The position numbers and the translations under genes are program-made. The notes beneath the pieces were generated by a model. That model was not told the origin of the DNA, searched no databases, and was given only the letters and a program-made list of their open reading frames with translations. A stretch of DNA of 64,000 bases from assembly GCA_035048495.1 (NCBI GenBank), contig CM068543.1, positions 22,185,751-22,249,750 of the forward strand, written 5' to 3'. Source of the DNA: Euptelea pleiosperma. Lineage: Eukaryota; Streptophyta; Magnoliopsida; Ranunculales; Eupteleaceae. Positions 22,950 to 35,800 of the stretch are shown piece after piece (position 1 is the stretch's first letter; each line of letters starts with the position of its first letter).

Positions 22950-23976
22950 CATTTATTTATACAAAGACCATCAGAGCCTTGAGCTTGAATGCAAAGACAA
23001 CACTACGAATATTAGTCTTACGCGGCGACTGCTTCGTACCAAAACCTTCTTCTCCTTCTCCTCTTTCCTCTCAGATTTCTCTGTCCAAATTCCAAAGACG
23101 AAAATCACCCGAAAGTTCAGCTTCTTTTCTAGGGTTTTAGCCGATCTGATAACGACAAACCTTCGATTGAGACGTCGTTAATGACTCGAATCGGGGTTGA
23201 TTATTGACAAACGACGAAATCGACGTCTTTTCGGACTTTCAAGAGGTGATGTGTGGGTCAAACCGGAGATAAGGACGGTGGAACAAGTGACCCATACGCG
23301 AAGTATTTTCAGGTCTTTATAGTTTATACGTCGAAGGGAAAGAAAAGAGCCTTAGAGGAAGGGAGATTTGAAGAGATTTTCTTTTTTTTTTTCTTGGTTC
23401 TCGGTTTCAGATTTTAGGTGTCTGGTGGGTTTTTTTTAGTAAAGGAGTTGGAATTTAGCTGTTTTGCTTGAAGAATTTAGTTGTTTTGTGGGGATCTTTT
23501 TGTTTTTGCGTTTGGAAATTTTTGATTCTTTTGGGGATTTAAAAAAAAAAATTTGTTCTGAAGTCTTGGAATTGTTGGAACCAGTAAGATCTCTGTTGTT
23601 TGATGGTTTGGAAGAAGTAATTCTTTGATTTTGAGCACTTTTGGGCTTTTAGTTCGAATTTCTTCTTTATCTTCGAAAACCTAGTAGCCCTGTTTGTTAA
23701 CCGATTTAGTGAAATTCAAGTGAAGTTTAGAAGTCGAACTCTTGCTGTCACCAGGTTTCAATTCAAAATTATATTGAGTTCAAACGCTTGTAATCTGGTT
23801 CCGATCACTTGTTCTTCAGAGATTTCAGAATCTTAAAGTTTGAAGCTAAGCTCGAGCTTCGGATTCTTTATTGGTCTAGAATTCAGATCTTTCGATTTTG
23901 AAGCTAGTTTAAAGTTCTCTGTTCATATAAAGCTCTGTAAATTCAATCTCAGGTTGAATACTTAAAACATTAAAAG
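22950..23976 (+). promoter_or_regulatory. AVT6-like gene core promoter and long 5' leader
   Basis: A TATA-like TTTATTTATACAAAG at about 22952-22966 precedes the transporter start by about 1 kb. The leader is T-rich and has small upstream ORFs, for example ATG at 23181 ending at TGA 23205-23207 and ATG at 23249 ending at TAA 23270-23272. The CTCAG at 23948-23952 just before the coding start could be the acceptor of a leader intron, which would remove part of this region. The transcription start is inferred only. Confidence 0.4.
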
Positions 23977-26900
23977 ATGACTATTGGTAGCCTTGCGCCG
24001 GTGAAGGAGAAGAGGAGTTCGCGAAAAAGCAAACAGATTGTGGACGAGAAAGCCCCTTTGTTGCCGAGGAAGCGAGATGAACATGCTGGGTTTGATGAGT
24101 TTAATGGAGCTTCCTTTTCTGGGGCCGTGTTTAACCTATCAACGACCATTGTTGGTGCCGGAATCATGGCTTTGCCTGCTACAATGAAGGTTTTGGGGCT
24201 CGTCCCTGGGATTGCTATGATAATCTTCATGGCGTTCCTGGGGGAGGCTTCAATTGAGATGTTGCTCAGATTTAGCAGGGCTGGGAAATCAGTTTCTTAT
24301 GGAGGGGTTATGGGAGATGCCTTTGGAAGGTTTGGGAGGATGTTGTTGCAGATCTGTGTTGTTATAAACAACATCGGAGTGCTTATTGTGTACATGATTA
24401 TCATTGGTATTATTTCGATCCACCCCATCTGTTTGATTTTCACTTTTCCTGGTCTAAACTTCAACTTTGTTCATTTTGATGCTTCTAGTAGTAGAAGATG
24501 ATGGATTTGGTAATTATAAAAAAAAAATGATGGATTTTGTCATAGTTTTGCTTACAAATAATTGTTGTTATTCCTACCTCCCCCTAAATCATTCAGGGAT
24601 GCTTTTTGATGTTGTTGTGTGGATAAGCCTAACAAATCTAGTAATTTTTGTAACTTGTGTGTGATAAGGTGATGTGCTTTCTGGAACGTCTTCGAGTGGA
24701 GTTCACCACTCTGGTATTTTGGAAGGATGGTTTGGAGAACAATGGTGGAATGGGCGTTTCTCTGTGCTGCTTGTCACAACTATTGCTGTGTTTGCTCCAT
24801 TGGCATGCTTTAAGCGTGTGGGTAAGTGTGATCTCTGTTAATTATGTAGGATTACCAACTATATACTTAATTGGAAAGCGTCACTCTTTGCAGTTGCTAG
24901 ATCTTATTAATTTGCTAATGGGTTATACCATAACATTCTTAGTACTCAATCCCTGATTCGTAACTGAAATTTAGCAGGTTTAATTTTGTTGTAGTTCAGA
25001 CTACCTCTTAGGGTCAAATTACCATGGTCTTATTAATATCCTGGCTGCTAACCTGAAATACCTGATCTATTTTCTCGTTGCTGACATGATATATAATGCC
25101 AGATTTTGGTAGAAACAGATCAGTGAAACATTTCAGTTTCATTCTTTTCCCATGTTTTACAGTATCTCATTAGGTTCAAGCATTATATTTTCCCCTCATA
25201 TCAGTTTTTTACTAAATAATCTGCTGACTTTATGTTTGATATGCTACCTTATTCCAGATCTTAGCAAATTAAAATCCGATGGTGTTTCGCTCAGTTACAA
25301 ACTCTTACACCTTTTCTGTTGCCTTTTTGGCTGCTACAAACTTAACAACTGGTCTTTATTCTTTAATTTTGGCGACTAGATTCCTGAACCTGATATTTGG
25401 TTTAAGATGATGTTTATCTGCCCTATAGTGTTTCACTTTTTGGCGCAGAGGATTTCATACATCCTTTTCTATTTGCAGATTCATTAAGATACACATCTGC
25501 CTTATCAGTTGCGCTGGCAGTTGTGTTTGTTGTTATTACTGCGGGAATCACGATTTTCAAGTTGATAAATGGAAGCATAGCAATGCCCAGATTGCTTCCG
25601 AATGTTGCTGATATAACAGAATTCTGGAAACTCTTCACGGTGGTCCCCATTCTCGTCACGGCATACATTTGCCACTATAACGGTATGCAAGCTGAAAATT
25701 TACAATCATCTCTTTAATATGAGCACAGTGCACACTAATTATTAGCGATGGAATGTTTGCAACATTTTTGTAAAAGTAGGGTCACCATAGGAATTTCTTG
25801 GTATTTATGTGAGAAAAGGAAAAGGTCAGATTAATCAGAAGAATGTTAGGATTATATTTGGTTGGAGGTTGTGATTTTCAAAAGCTCCGCATGCGTGGGT
25901 CCAAGCAAGTCATCTTGAGTGGTTTGACTCAATTATAGTTTTTCTTTTAATTTTCAAATGGATGTGTGACAGAAAATAAGTGCCCATTCTGAGAACTTAT
26001 ACAACTTTTGCAGTGCACACAATAGAAAATGAGCTTGAGGACTCTTCGCAGATACAATTGATTGTGCGAACCTCCCTTGCACTATGCTCAACTGTGTACA
26101 TAACAACAAGCTTCTTTGGGTTCCTCCTATTTGGTGACTCAACACTTGATGATGTGCTTGCCAACTTTGACACTAACCTCGGCATCCCATACAGCTCGCT
26201 GCTCAATGATGCTGTCCGTGTTAGCTATGCTTTCCACCTAATGCTTGTCTTCCCCATCATCTTCTTTGCGTTACGGCTCAATTTGGATGGCCTCCTCTTT
26301 CCCTCGGCGGGGCCTTTGGCTTTAGACAACCGGAGGTTTGCATTTATCAGCATTGGTCTCATTGGTATCGTCTTCCTTGGTGCAAATTTTATACCCAGCA
26401 TCTGGGATGCTTTCCAGTTCACTGGAGCAACTGCTGCAGTTTGCATTGGGTTCATTTTTCCTGCTGCCATCAGTCTCAGGTGAGGTTCCCTATTTCATGC
26501 TTGTAATTTGTAGGAAGAGTAATTATAGATTTGGGTGTGGAATTGCAATGTTGTAGTTTTGAGAAAAATTCACAATTTGCCCCTGGTAGCCATGATTGCT
26601 TATGTCATGGGACCTGTTGGTTGCTAAACCCTTCTCTGAAATATGCGAGGCTGATTTCCTAGCTTTTGGTTTCTGTATAAGGAAATTTAGGTGCCCATTG
26701 AACCAAACAATGGGACGGATTGCAAATGGCATAGCTGGTACATGTGGGGCATAAAACATTCTTACAGTTTATCTGATTGACTTATATTTTACATTCTATA
26801 CTGTATACAAATATATGTCGAGAGGTACTTCCAGTTTGGGGTTTTCCCCTAGTAGTTATAACTCCATACGTAACTACAATCCCGTCTCGCCCAAGAAACA

Positions 26901-27503
26901 CATAAATATGAGAAGTATTTTGAAGCATTCGTCTCTATATAGCAAACATGCTCTTGGGATTGGCCCTTCCCCTAGTAGTGATTATGGTTCCACGTATCAT
27001 TGCAACTGTGAGGTGAAATGTTCATCTCTGTAATGTACATCACTTGAGGCCTTTGGTCTTTAATGGTTGTGAGTCCATGTGTTGCAACTTGCCACAGCTA
27101 TGTTTAAGTATCTTTGTAGTGTGTGTTTATAAGGTCGGCCTTCGCTCTAGTTGTTAATGAGTCTATGCCTGTTGTCCTCGGTGTGAGTTGCTGTGTGCCT
27201 GCATGAAGACACACGAGTTCAAATTTGCTCTCTGGTTCTCGAAATTTGTGGACGCGCTTGAATTATTTTATTACAAAAATCAGTCCTAAGGCATCTATTT
27301 GATAAAGATTTGTTAACTACTAGCTGCTAATTTCACTTTTTATTTCTTTTCCTGGTTGTTTCAGGGACCCTCATGGCATCGCAACAAAGAAGGACAAGAT
27401 CTTATCTGTTTTCATGATTGCTGTTGCTGTGTTTTCGAACATGATTGCTATATACAGTGATGCATATGCCCTGTTCAAGAAGAACACCTCCCCGCGAGCA
27501 TAA
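23977..27503 (+). CDS. Vacuolar amino-acid transporter, AVT6 type (SLC38-like)
   Basis: It is a member of the amino acid/auxin permease superfamily (Aa_trans domain). Plant AVT6 proteins export amino acids from the vacuole. Five exons: 23977-24406, 24669-24821, 25479-25682, 26014-26479 and 27365-27503 (TAA). All introns are GT-AG and all junction codons join in frame, giving 463 aa, the normal family length. A soluble N-terminus (to about residue 45, with APLLP) precedes the first membrane segment, which carries the family signature VFNLSTTIVGAGIMALPATM. About 10-11 hydrophobic segments follow. Other landmarks are CHYN at the exon 3/4 junction, then VHTIENEL, and FQFTGATAAVCIGFIFPAAI. The ATG is the first in frame after the leader. 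No disabling change is seen, so it looks functional. It closely resembles Arabidopsis AVT6A/AVT6B, but which paralogue is not resolved. Confidence 0.93.
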
Positions 27504-28639
27504 GTTCTCTTGGTATTAATCTTCTTCAGCGGAGCAGAACAGAAGAGAAGCTGCCTAAGACCCAAAATGGCAGGATCATTTTGAAGTTAAATAGAAAATC
27601 AGGGTTTTCTATGATGGTTTGCTGAGTTTAATAAGAGGAACACTCAATATGTAGGTTGAGTTGCTCTGCAAGTGTAAAGAAGTGTCTCTAGCTTCTCTAT
27701 CCCCGATCATCATGGGGCATTGATGTACTGCTGTGTGCTTCTTGTGTAATAGTTGTGTGGATTTGGATGAAGTTATAGAAGTTTAAAAAAAAAAAGTCTT
27801 GTTTGTAAAAACTCTATGGGACGGACCAGGCCCTAAAACCCGAGATTTCAGGTGTTTTCTTTTTCTATATCTGAAGTTTAGAAGGGAGTTTTTGACAAAG
27901 AAGAAACAGTGACAAAAGATAAGATCGAGAAAATTTTAGTTTTAAATCATAAATTGTGATGTGAAATTGTTTAATTATGGGTTTGAGATTTGGGATTTTA
28001 TTTTAATGGGTTGATAGAATAAAATCTGGATTTTTTTTGTTTTAGAGGGAAATAATATCTGTTCTATGATTGAAAGGCGTGAAGAGGGAACCAAGAAGAT
28101 TGAGTTTGACTTCTAGCAGAGGAAGCAAAAACTTGATTTTGGGCGTTAGACAAGCCAAGAAGTTGAATAGGGTTCGTGAGCTTTGATGAATCAACCAAAG
28201 GTGAAAATGGCATAAGTTCATTGCTTCATGCAACAACATTTCAAATCCTGCCAAGGTTTTTTTAAGAATGGTTGCTCTACAGGCACCCACTTGGGACCAA
28301 AATGCCCTCCCTTTCAGTTTGGGCGCCCCACCCATTTTCCTTCTCTCTCTCTATCTCTCTCTCCCCCTGCAAGAGAGAAAAATCGAAGGAGAAGGAGCGG
28401 GGTGCCCAAACTGAGAGAGTGAGAGGGAGGGTATTTTGATCTATTGTGGGTGCCAGTCGAATGGCATGGGCGCCCGTAGAGCGACCTTTCAAGAATGCAG
28501 AGTTGTTAACAGCCACGAGGCCAGTAGGAAAAGAAATGGTGTGCCTTTTGGAGAAGAAAATGATGATGGAGAAGCGTTTTTAAGACGAATTCTAAGAAGT
28601 TAAACGATAAAAGGAGAATAGTACGAAAGACTTTTGAGT
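27504..28639. other. 3' region of AVT6-like gene and spacer
   Basis: The 3' UTR probably runs to about 27790, ending near GAAGTTTAAAAAAAAAAAG. Beyond it are a CT-rich microsatellite (28338-28368) within an imperfect inverted repeat (GGGCGCCCCACCC / GGGTGCCC) and otherwise unassigned sequence. No gene is recognised. Confidence 0.4.
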
Positions 28640-29060
28640 ACTCATCGCTGTCATCTGGGCCCACTGACCGCATGTGTGTTCATCCCATGATTCCCACCCC
28701 TTAGCAAAAAGTCTTATAAGTTGATTGCAGCGAGTGAAGGGGAGGGGGTGGGGTGCTTTTTACAAGAATAACCTCCGGCCGGTCAATACACACCAAAAAT
28801 CACCTTGATTGGTAATCTCTCTCTAACCACTGGATTTTAGTACTTTTAAAGCGTTCTTGTAGCCCTTGAATTCAACCATTTTTTTTTATACTAAAACCAA
28901 CGGCTGAAAATTATCAAACAAGCTGATTTTTGGTATGAATGTCTACTAAGGATGGGCTAAACATCCATGCAGTCAGTGGACCCATATGGCGGTGGTGAAA
29001 AACACGCTTTCCACATTTGAAAAGATCTTAGGTATACTTTGTTACATCATGACCCTTAAG
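28640..29060. mobile_element. Family B MITE, extended form
   Basis: The core TGGGCCCACTGACCGCATG is mirrored by CATGCAGTCAGTGGACCCA, and the right flank carries GGTATACTTTGTTACATCA as in the copy at 10185-10605. An extra segment (about 28690-28785, GAGGGGGTGGGG) interrupts the left arm. Confidence 0.6.
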
Positions 29061-29800
29061 TAAAACTTTTGTCACAAGATGTTGTGACCGGAGTAAATCT
29101 TTGATGACAGGCCCCGCCATCAAAGTTTTAGTCTTGTGACGGAAGTCGGTCACAACACACAATACGAGCCACATGGCATATTATTAGAGGACACTGACCA
29201 TATGGAGGTTTGGCCGGTCCATCGACCAAAAATCAGCCTGATTAGTGATTTACAACCATTGGACCTTTGCACCCAAATAACACTTGATAATGCTCAAATT
29301 CCTACTGTTAAAATCAACTCATGAAAATAACTTCAATCCAATGCTTAAAAATCACTAATCAGGCTGATTTTTTTGTTTGTAGGTCCACCGAGGGACTGGC
29401 CAAACATCTATACGATCAGTGCCCTCTAATAATGTGCCATGTGGCTCGTATTCTTGTGACAGAAGTTTTGATCGGTCTTTTATAGGGTTCTTTATTTTTC
29501 ACTTTTAAGTTTTCAACATGATTAGTGATTTATAGGCGTTGGATTGGAGTTATTTTCTTGGGTTGATTTTAACCGTGGGAATTTGAGCATTATTGACCAT
29601 TATTTGGGATGAAGTCGCTAATCAGGCTGATTTTTGGGTTGTACGTCGACTTAGGATTGGCCGAACATCCATACGATTGACTTCCTCTAAGTGTGTAGCA
29701 CGTGACTCATATTGTGGGCTGTGATCGGCCTCGATGACAGTCCTCTGTCATGAAAGTTTTACTCCAAAAGTTACAAACTTCTTCTTCGCAAACTCTTGGG
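29061..29800. mobile_element. Two family A MITEs directly upstream of BLOS2
   Basis: Copies are at about 29165-29460 (CACTGACCATATGGAGG ... CATCTATACGATCAGTG) and 29505-29775 (a right-half-weighted copy ending CATGAAAGTTTTACTCC). The second stops about 70 bp before the BLOS2 start codon, so the promoter of that gene is largely MITE-derived. No TATA box is evident. Confidence 0.6.
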
Positions 29801-29846
29801 GCACATTTTATTGAATTTCTACCAGCGTGAGAAGCTCGGAGGAATC

Positions 29847-32800
29847 ATGGCTGAAAAGGAAGAACCAGAGCGAGACGAACTCGCCGACTCACTGAACGAT
29901 CTCTTCACCAGCGTCTCTACAATGATCAAAGGCGAACTACAGGTCTGTTTCGATTTCAACTCTCTTTTTTAATGGATCATTTCTTTCGGCTCAGATGCTA
30001 AATCTATTGGAGATTATTCTTTTCAAATTCCTCCATCTCATGCCATTTAATCTTTTCTTCTCCTCTCTTTGATCTAATTTGAGAAGAACTTTGTTTGTTT
30101 TTTATTAATTCAGGTACCAAAAATTTCTAGGGTTACTGTACGATTTCTGTTTTTTTTTCCCTCCAGGTTTTCATCTTGACATAATTCTAGATTTGCTTGA
30201 ATTCAGTTCTGCTTTAGCTAGATTAAATTTCTGGATTCTTGCTGCAATTTTAAAAAGTGGGAGGATAAATTATAATAAAAATGTGAAATTAGGAAGAAAA
30301 TAAGTAATCTGAAAAAATAAAATCTCAATCATAAATTGCATGAGCATGACTGGCTAAATGACAAAATTACTCCTTGAATGATGACAAATTTACATTAGTC
30401 AGTATTTGATCAGTTCATTGATGAGTTTGTCCCGAGTACATCAATTATGGGGTATCTCAATTGGCAAAGCTATCTGCCATTGCATTGGCTTCCCTTTAGC
30501 CGTGAACAATCCAAAACCTCTCTGAAACTAGTTGGCTATCATCCATGGGGAATCTGATGCATCGTTAGCCCAATGTACAACATTGACCCACATGATCTAC
30601 CCAATTTCCCTACAAATCGTGGTAAGTGACCATAAGACATTATATAATTCTCTTTGACCGATGTCTCTAGGCTTCCGCCGAGGCACCTAGTGATGTCTGT
30701 TTCCTAGTATCGCCTGGGCATTTTGATAGACTGTTTTTCCAAAATTGAGTCCCAATCACAGGTTTTCAGGATGTCCCAGAGAGTTCAGAAGCCCCAACCT
30801 CCTAGCAAGGCAATTCGTGAGCAAACTCTGAGGCAAACACCAAACAGTACCCCTCATGCACCCAAACCAAGATTTTGTGTAGCCCAACACAGCTATGGAG
30901 TGAGCACAAAGAGCCTGAACTGTAACAATTAACTAAAACCATAGAATTTGCAAAAAGAGACAATTGTTGGCAACATGTCCCATAATAAGTCCCCTAGTGC
31001 CTGTTGTTGTTTGAGGTTGTCACCAATATGCTAAAGATTGAGAGAGAGAGAGATAATGGAGGTTAGGAAAAGAATGAGAAATTAGGGTTTAAGAGAGAAT
31101 GGGGAGATTGAAGTGAATATTCAATTTCCCATAAGTAATATTTATAAGTAGGGAAACCCCTTCTACAAGTAAAGGAGAAATCGTGTGGGTCAAATGGGGG
31201 CCCACCACTTAACCCACTAACATGAAATAAAGAGATTGTGGGTTAAGGGGATGGGCCCATCACTTAACCCATAAGCAATAGAGAATAAACCCCACGTGGG
31301 GTAGTGGAACGCAGCCCACTAAGAACACCCCCACGTGGGTGTACATAGAATCCAACACTCCCCCTCAAGCTGGTGTAAAGTTATCCATCATGCCTAGCTT
31401 GGCTATCAATGTATTCAGGATTGACTTGTTGACTCCCTTAGTAAGTATATCGGCAACCTGCTCCTGAGTCCTTACATAGGGTGTACAAATCAATCCCTGC
31501 TGAAGATTCTCCTCGATGAAGTGCCTATCAACCTTGATGTGTTTAGTCCTGTCATACTGAACTGGGTTGTGAGTAATGCTAATGGCCGCTTTGTTGTCGC
31601 AATAGAGGCTTATTGGGTCTGTCACCTTGACTCCCAGTTCTGCTAACATGATCTTCAACCACAATAGCTCACACACTCCATGTGCCATGGAGCGGAACTC
31701 TGCCTCTGCACTGGATCGGGCGACAACTGGTTGTTTCTTGCTCCTCCAAGACACCGAGTTGCCTCCAACAAAGGTACAATAACCTGATGTAGACCGTCTA
31801 TCAGTCACTGCACCTACCCAATCTGCATCACTGTATGCTTCCACCCTGAGGTGGCCATGAACTCCAAACAATATGCCTCGACCTGATGACCCCTTGAGAT
31901 ACCGAAGGACTCTGTGTGCAGCCTCAAGATGTGGTGACCGAGGTGAATGCATGAATCGGCTAATGACGCTTACTGCATAAGCAATGTCAGGCCGTGTACG
32001 AGCAAGATATATCAATCTGCCAACCAATCGCTGAAATAAGGCAAGATCACCTAGAAGTGTACCGTCTTCGGAATTCAGCTGATGGTTCTAATCAATAGGA
32101 GTATCTGCTGGTCGCGAACCCAAATACCCAATTTCGCTCAGTAAGTCTGGGACATACTATCTCTATGAAATGAAGATGCTCCTCGATGAAAGTATCTCAA
32201 TGGTCCTAGATCTTTCTTTTCAAACTCAGATGACAAGAAGGCCTTGAGCCTTGTGATCTCTGTCGGGTCACTCCCTGTAATGACTATGTCATCCACATAT
32301 ACGATCAATGCAGTGATACTGGTCTGTAAGTGCTTCACAAACAGAGTGTGATCTGTTTAATTCTGTGTGTAGCCTACCTTTCTCACTGCACTGCTGAACC
32401 GTTCAAACCAAGGTCGAGGAGATTGCTTCACCCCATATAAAGCTTTCTTCGGTCTGTACACCCTGTCTTCACTTCCAGCAAGCTTCAACCGTGGTGGCAC
32501 TTTCATGTAAACTTCCTCTGTTAGGTCCCCATGTAGAAAAGCGTTCTTTACATCCAGCTGATGTAAAGGCCATGACCTGTTTGCAGCCAAGGACAGTAGA
32601 ACCCTGATTGAGTTCATCTTGGCTACAGGTGCAAATGTCTCCTGATAATCTATCTCATAGGTCTGGGTGAACCCCTTGGCAACTAGACGAGCTTTGTACC
32701 TATTAATGGAACCATCTGCCTTGTGCTTCACGGTGAAGACCCACTTGCATCCCACTGGTTTCTTCCCCCTGGGTAAAGAAACAAGATCCAATGTCTTATT

Positions 32801-35800
32801 TTTTTCAAGAGCCTGCATTTCGTCTATCATAGCCCATTTCCACTTTGGGTGACTCAATGCATCTGCAATGGTAGATGGCAAGGAAACAGATGAAACAGTG
32901 CTAACAAATGTCTGATAAGATGGAGACAATGACTGGTAAGAAACGAAGTGAGAGATAGGGTGCTCGATGCAAATGCGCACACCCTTACAAAGTGCAATGG
33001 GTAGATCCTCCTCCAGAGTAAGAGTCTTTGAGGACTCATGAACTAAAGCAGGGGTAGAAACAATACCTGGATCTGGATCCGAGGGTAGACTGGCAGGCAC
33101 AGAATTAGTGACTTGTCCTTTCTTCCTAGATCTGGCATAAACTCGCATATCCGCCGCTGTAGTAGTAGAAGTGTCATTGTCAATAGTAGACAGATTCGAC
33201 TATAGGCACAAGAGTGGAGATGGGTACAAGAACCGATATGGGGACAGGGCTCTCGTCCACAATATCACACTCCCCCTGAAGAGAGACCCTACTGTCAAAG
33301 AACAAAACGTGCTCAGCAAATGTGACGTCCTGAGATGTGAAACGTCGACGCGAACCCGGATGATAGCATTTGTATCCCTTTTGAGTGGAAGGGTACCCTA
33401 GGAAATACATCTCAAGGCCCGTGCATCAAGTTTGTCACGAGAGTGACGATAAACATGCACATAGCATACATACCCAAAGACTTTGGGAGAAACAATGAAG
33501 GTTGGACTATCGGGACGCAGGACAGACAAATGGGTCTGAAAGCCAAGAATACGAGATGGCATGCGATTGATGAGATACGCAGCCAGAAGGATAGATTCAG
33601 AACAAAAAGATTTTGGAACCTACATCCCAAAACGAAGGGCACCCTCAACCTCGAGAAGGTGACAGTTTTTTCTTTCAGCTTTTGTATTTTGTTGGGGAAT
33701 CGACGGACAAGAAGTTTGATGTACAATGCCATGAGAGGCAAAGTAATCTCTAAGCCTCCCGTCTAGGTACTCACCCCCATTATCAGATCGGAGAATTTTG
33801 AGTGGGGTACTGAACTGAGTGGTGACCATCCTGTGGAAGGTCTGAAAAATGGAAGAAACCTCATCTTTCGACTTCATAAGATATACCTAGGTAGAGTCAT
33901 TAAAATCATCAACAAATGTAACAAAATATCGAAATCCAAATAAAGACATCACCGGGGCAGGACCCCACACATCAGAATGCACAATATTGAAAGGAATAGT
34001 ACTTTTATTTTCACTAAGAGGAAAAACAGTGCGACAATGCTTTGCGAGTTCACAAGTTTCACAACGGAACGGAACATCGCAAAGAGAAGAGAAAGCAGGA
34101 AAGACACGCTTTAAAACTGACACGGGTACATGACCAAACCGGTTATGCCAAAGTAATAATTGATCTTTATTTACTCAACTACTGCTACTAATGTTGGACT
34201 GATGTGCTGAAGAGGAAACTGAGCGATCCAGGAGGTACAAGCCACCTTCCTCACGTCCACTGCCAATCGTCCGCCTCGACTCCAGATCTTGAAACACACA
34301 GTGAGAAGGAAAAAAGGTTACACTGCAGTTAAGATTCTTGGTAAGGCTACTGACAGATAAAAGATTAGCTGTAAACTGAGGAACATGCAGTACCGAGGAC
34401 AAGGTTAGTGCTGAAGAGGCATGAACATTGTCCTTCCTGGAAATAGAGGAAAGGGTGCCATCAGCTATCCTAACCTTGTCAAGACCAGAACAAATAGAAT
34501 AACTGGAGAAAACTGAACACATACCAGTCATATGATCTGAGGCCCCTGAATCAATGATCCAGGAGGGACTAGAAGGGACAGTGGATACAGAGAAAGCAAA
34601 TCCAGTACATGTCTGGGCATAGGTGGAGGTAGAAGTGGAGGCTTGCCCATTGAGCTGGGCCATCATACGACGAAGTCGCTCAAGATCACTGGGAGAAAAA
34701 GAGTCCATATCTCCAGTGGTAGGAGGTGCTGAGGGTGCAGGGTCCTGAGCCACAGAAAGTGTTGTAGGGGGCTCCTGTCCCGCTGAAGATCGCTGACGTG
34801 GATTTGGGCTCAGACCCGATGGGCATCCATGCACCTCCCAACAAGTGTCTTTCACATGGCCTAGACGGCTGTAGTGGTCACACTTGGGACGTCATCTGTC
34901 ATCACCAGTCTTCTTCTGGAAGGATTTCTGACCCTTTTGAGATGCAGAGGCAATGGCAGATCGATCATGAGTGTCACTACCACTGCGTAGCTGCATGGCA
35001 GTGCGGCGACTATCCTCCCCCTGAATGTAGGCATAGACCTGTGCTAATGAAGTAGGGGGAGGAGATCTGCCAAGTATCTGAACACGAGCAGCCTCGAAGC
35101 TAGGATGAAGGCCGGAAAGGAACTGGATTATCCGGGCCTGCTCAACCATAGCACGAAAAGACTTCACATCCGCAGTACAAACCGGGGTGTAGTCCTGATA
35201 ATGATCCATCTCTTCCCATTTGCTTCGGAGAGAAGCATAATAGGTACCAAGCTTGAGCTCCCCCTGTGGGAGACAAGCAATCTCTTGCTCTAACTCATAG
35301 AGCTTCACAAAGTTGCCAACCTGGGAATAGGTTTCGGTAACAGAATCCTAGATTTCCCTCACTGTAGGAAGGAACATGAACCCCCTGCTGATCTGGGGTT
35401 GCATTGAATGGAGAAGCCAAGACATCACCGTAAGGTTCTCCATAATCCATTTCTGGTGGGATTTGTCTGTGGCGGCATGGACTGTTTTTCCTGTGAGGTA
35501 CTCACTGTAGCCACGTCCCCCGATATACATGAGTGCCGATGTCTTCCACTCAAGATAGTTGGTCCCATCAAACTTGACTATAGTGATGCATAATTGGGGG
35601 TTGTGGTCTCCATGAGAACCATGAGATGGAGTGCTAACCTCAACTGATAAAACCTCTTATGAACTCATCGCAGCGAAAGGCCTGGAAATAACCAACTGAC
35701 GAACAGGTCTGTAGAACCTAAACTAAGGTTCGGGGGGTTCCTATGAGCACTTTGGGAGGTGCGGCTAGGGTAGAAGTGCTCTGGGAACCTTGGTTTCCAA

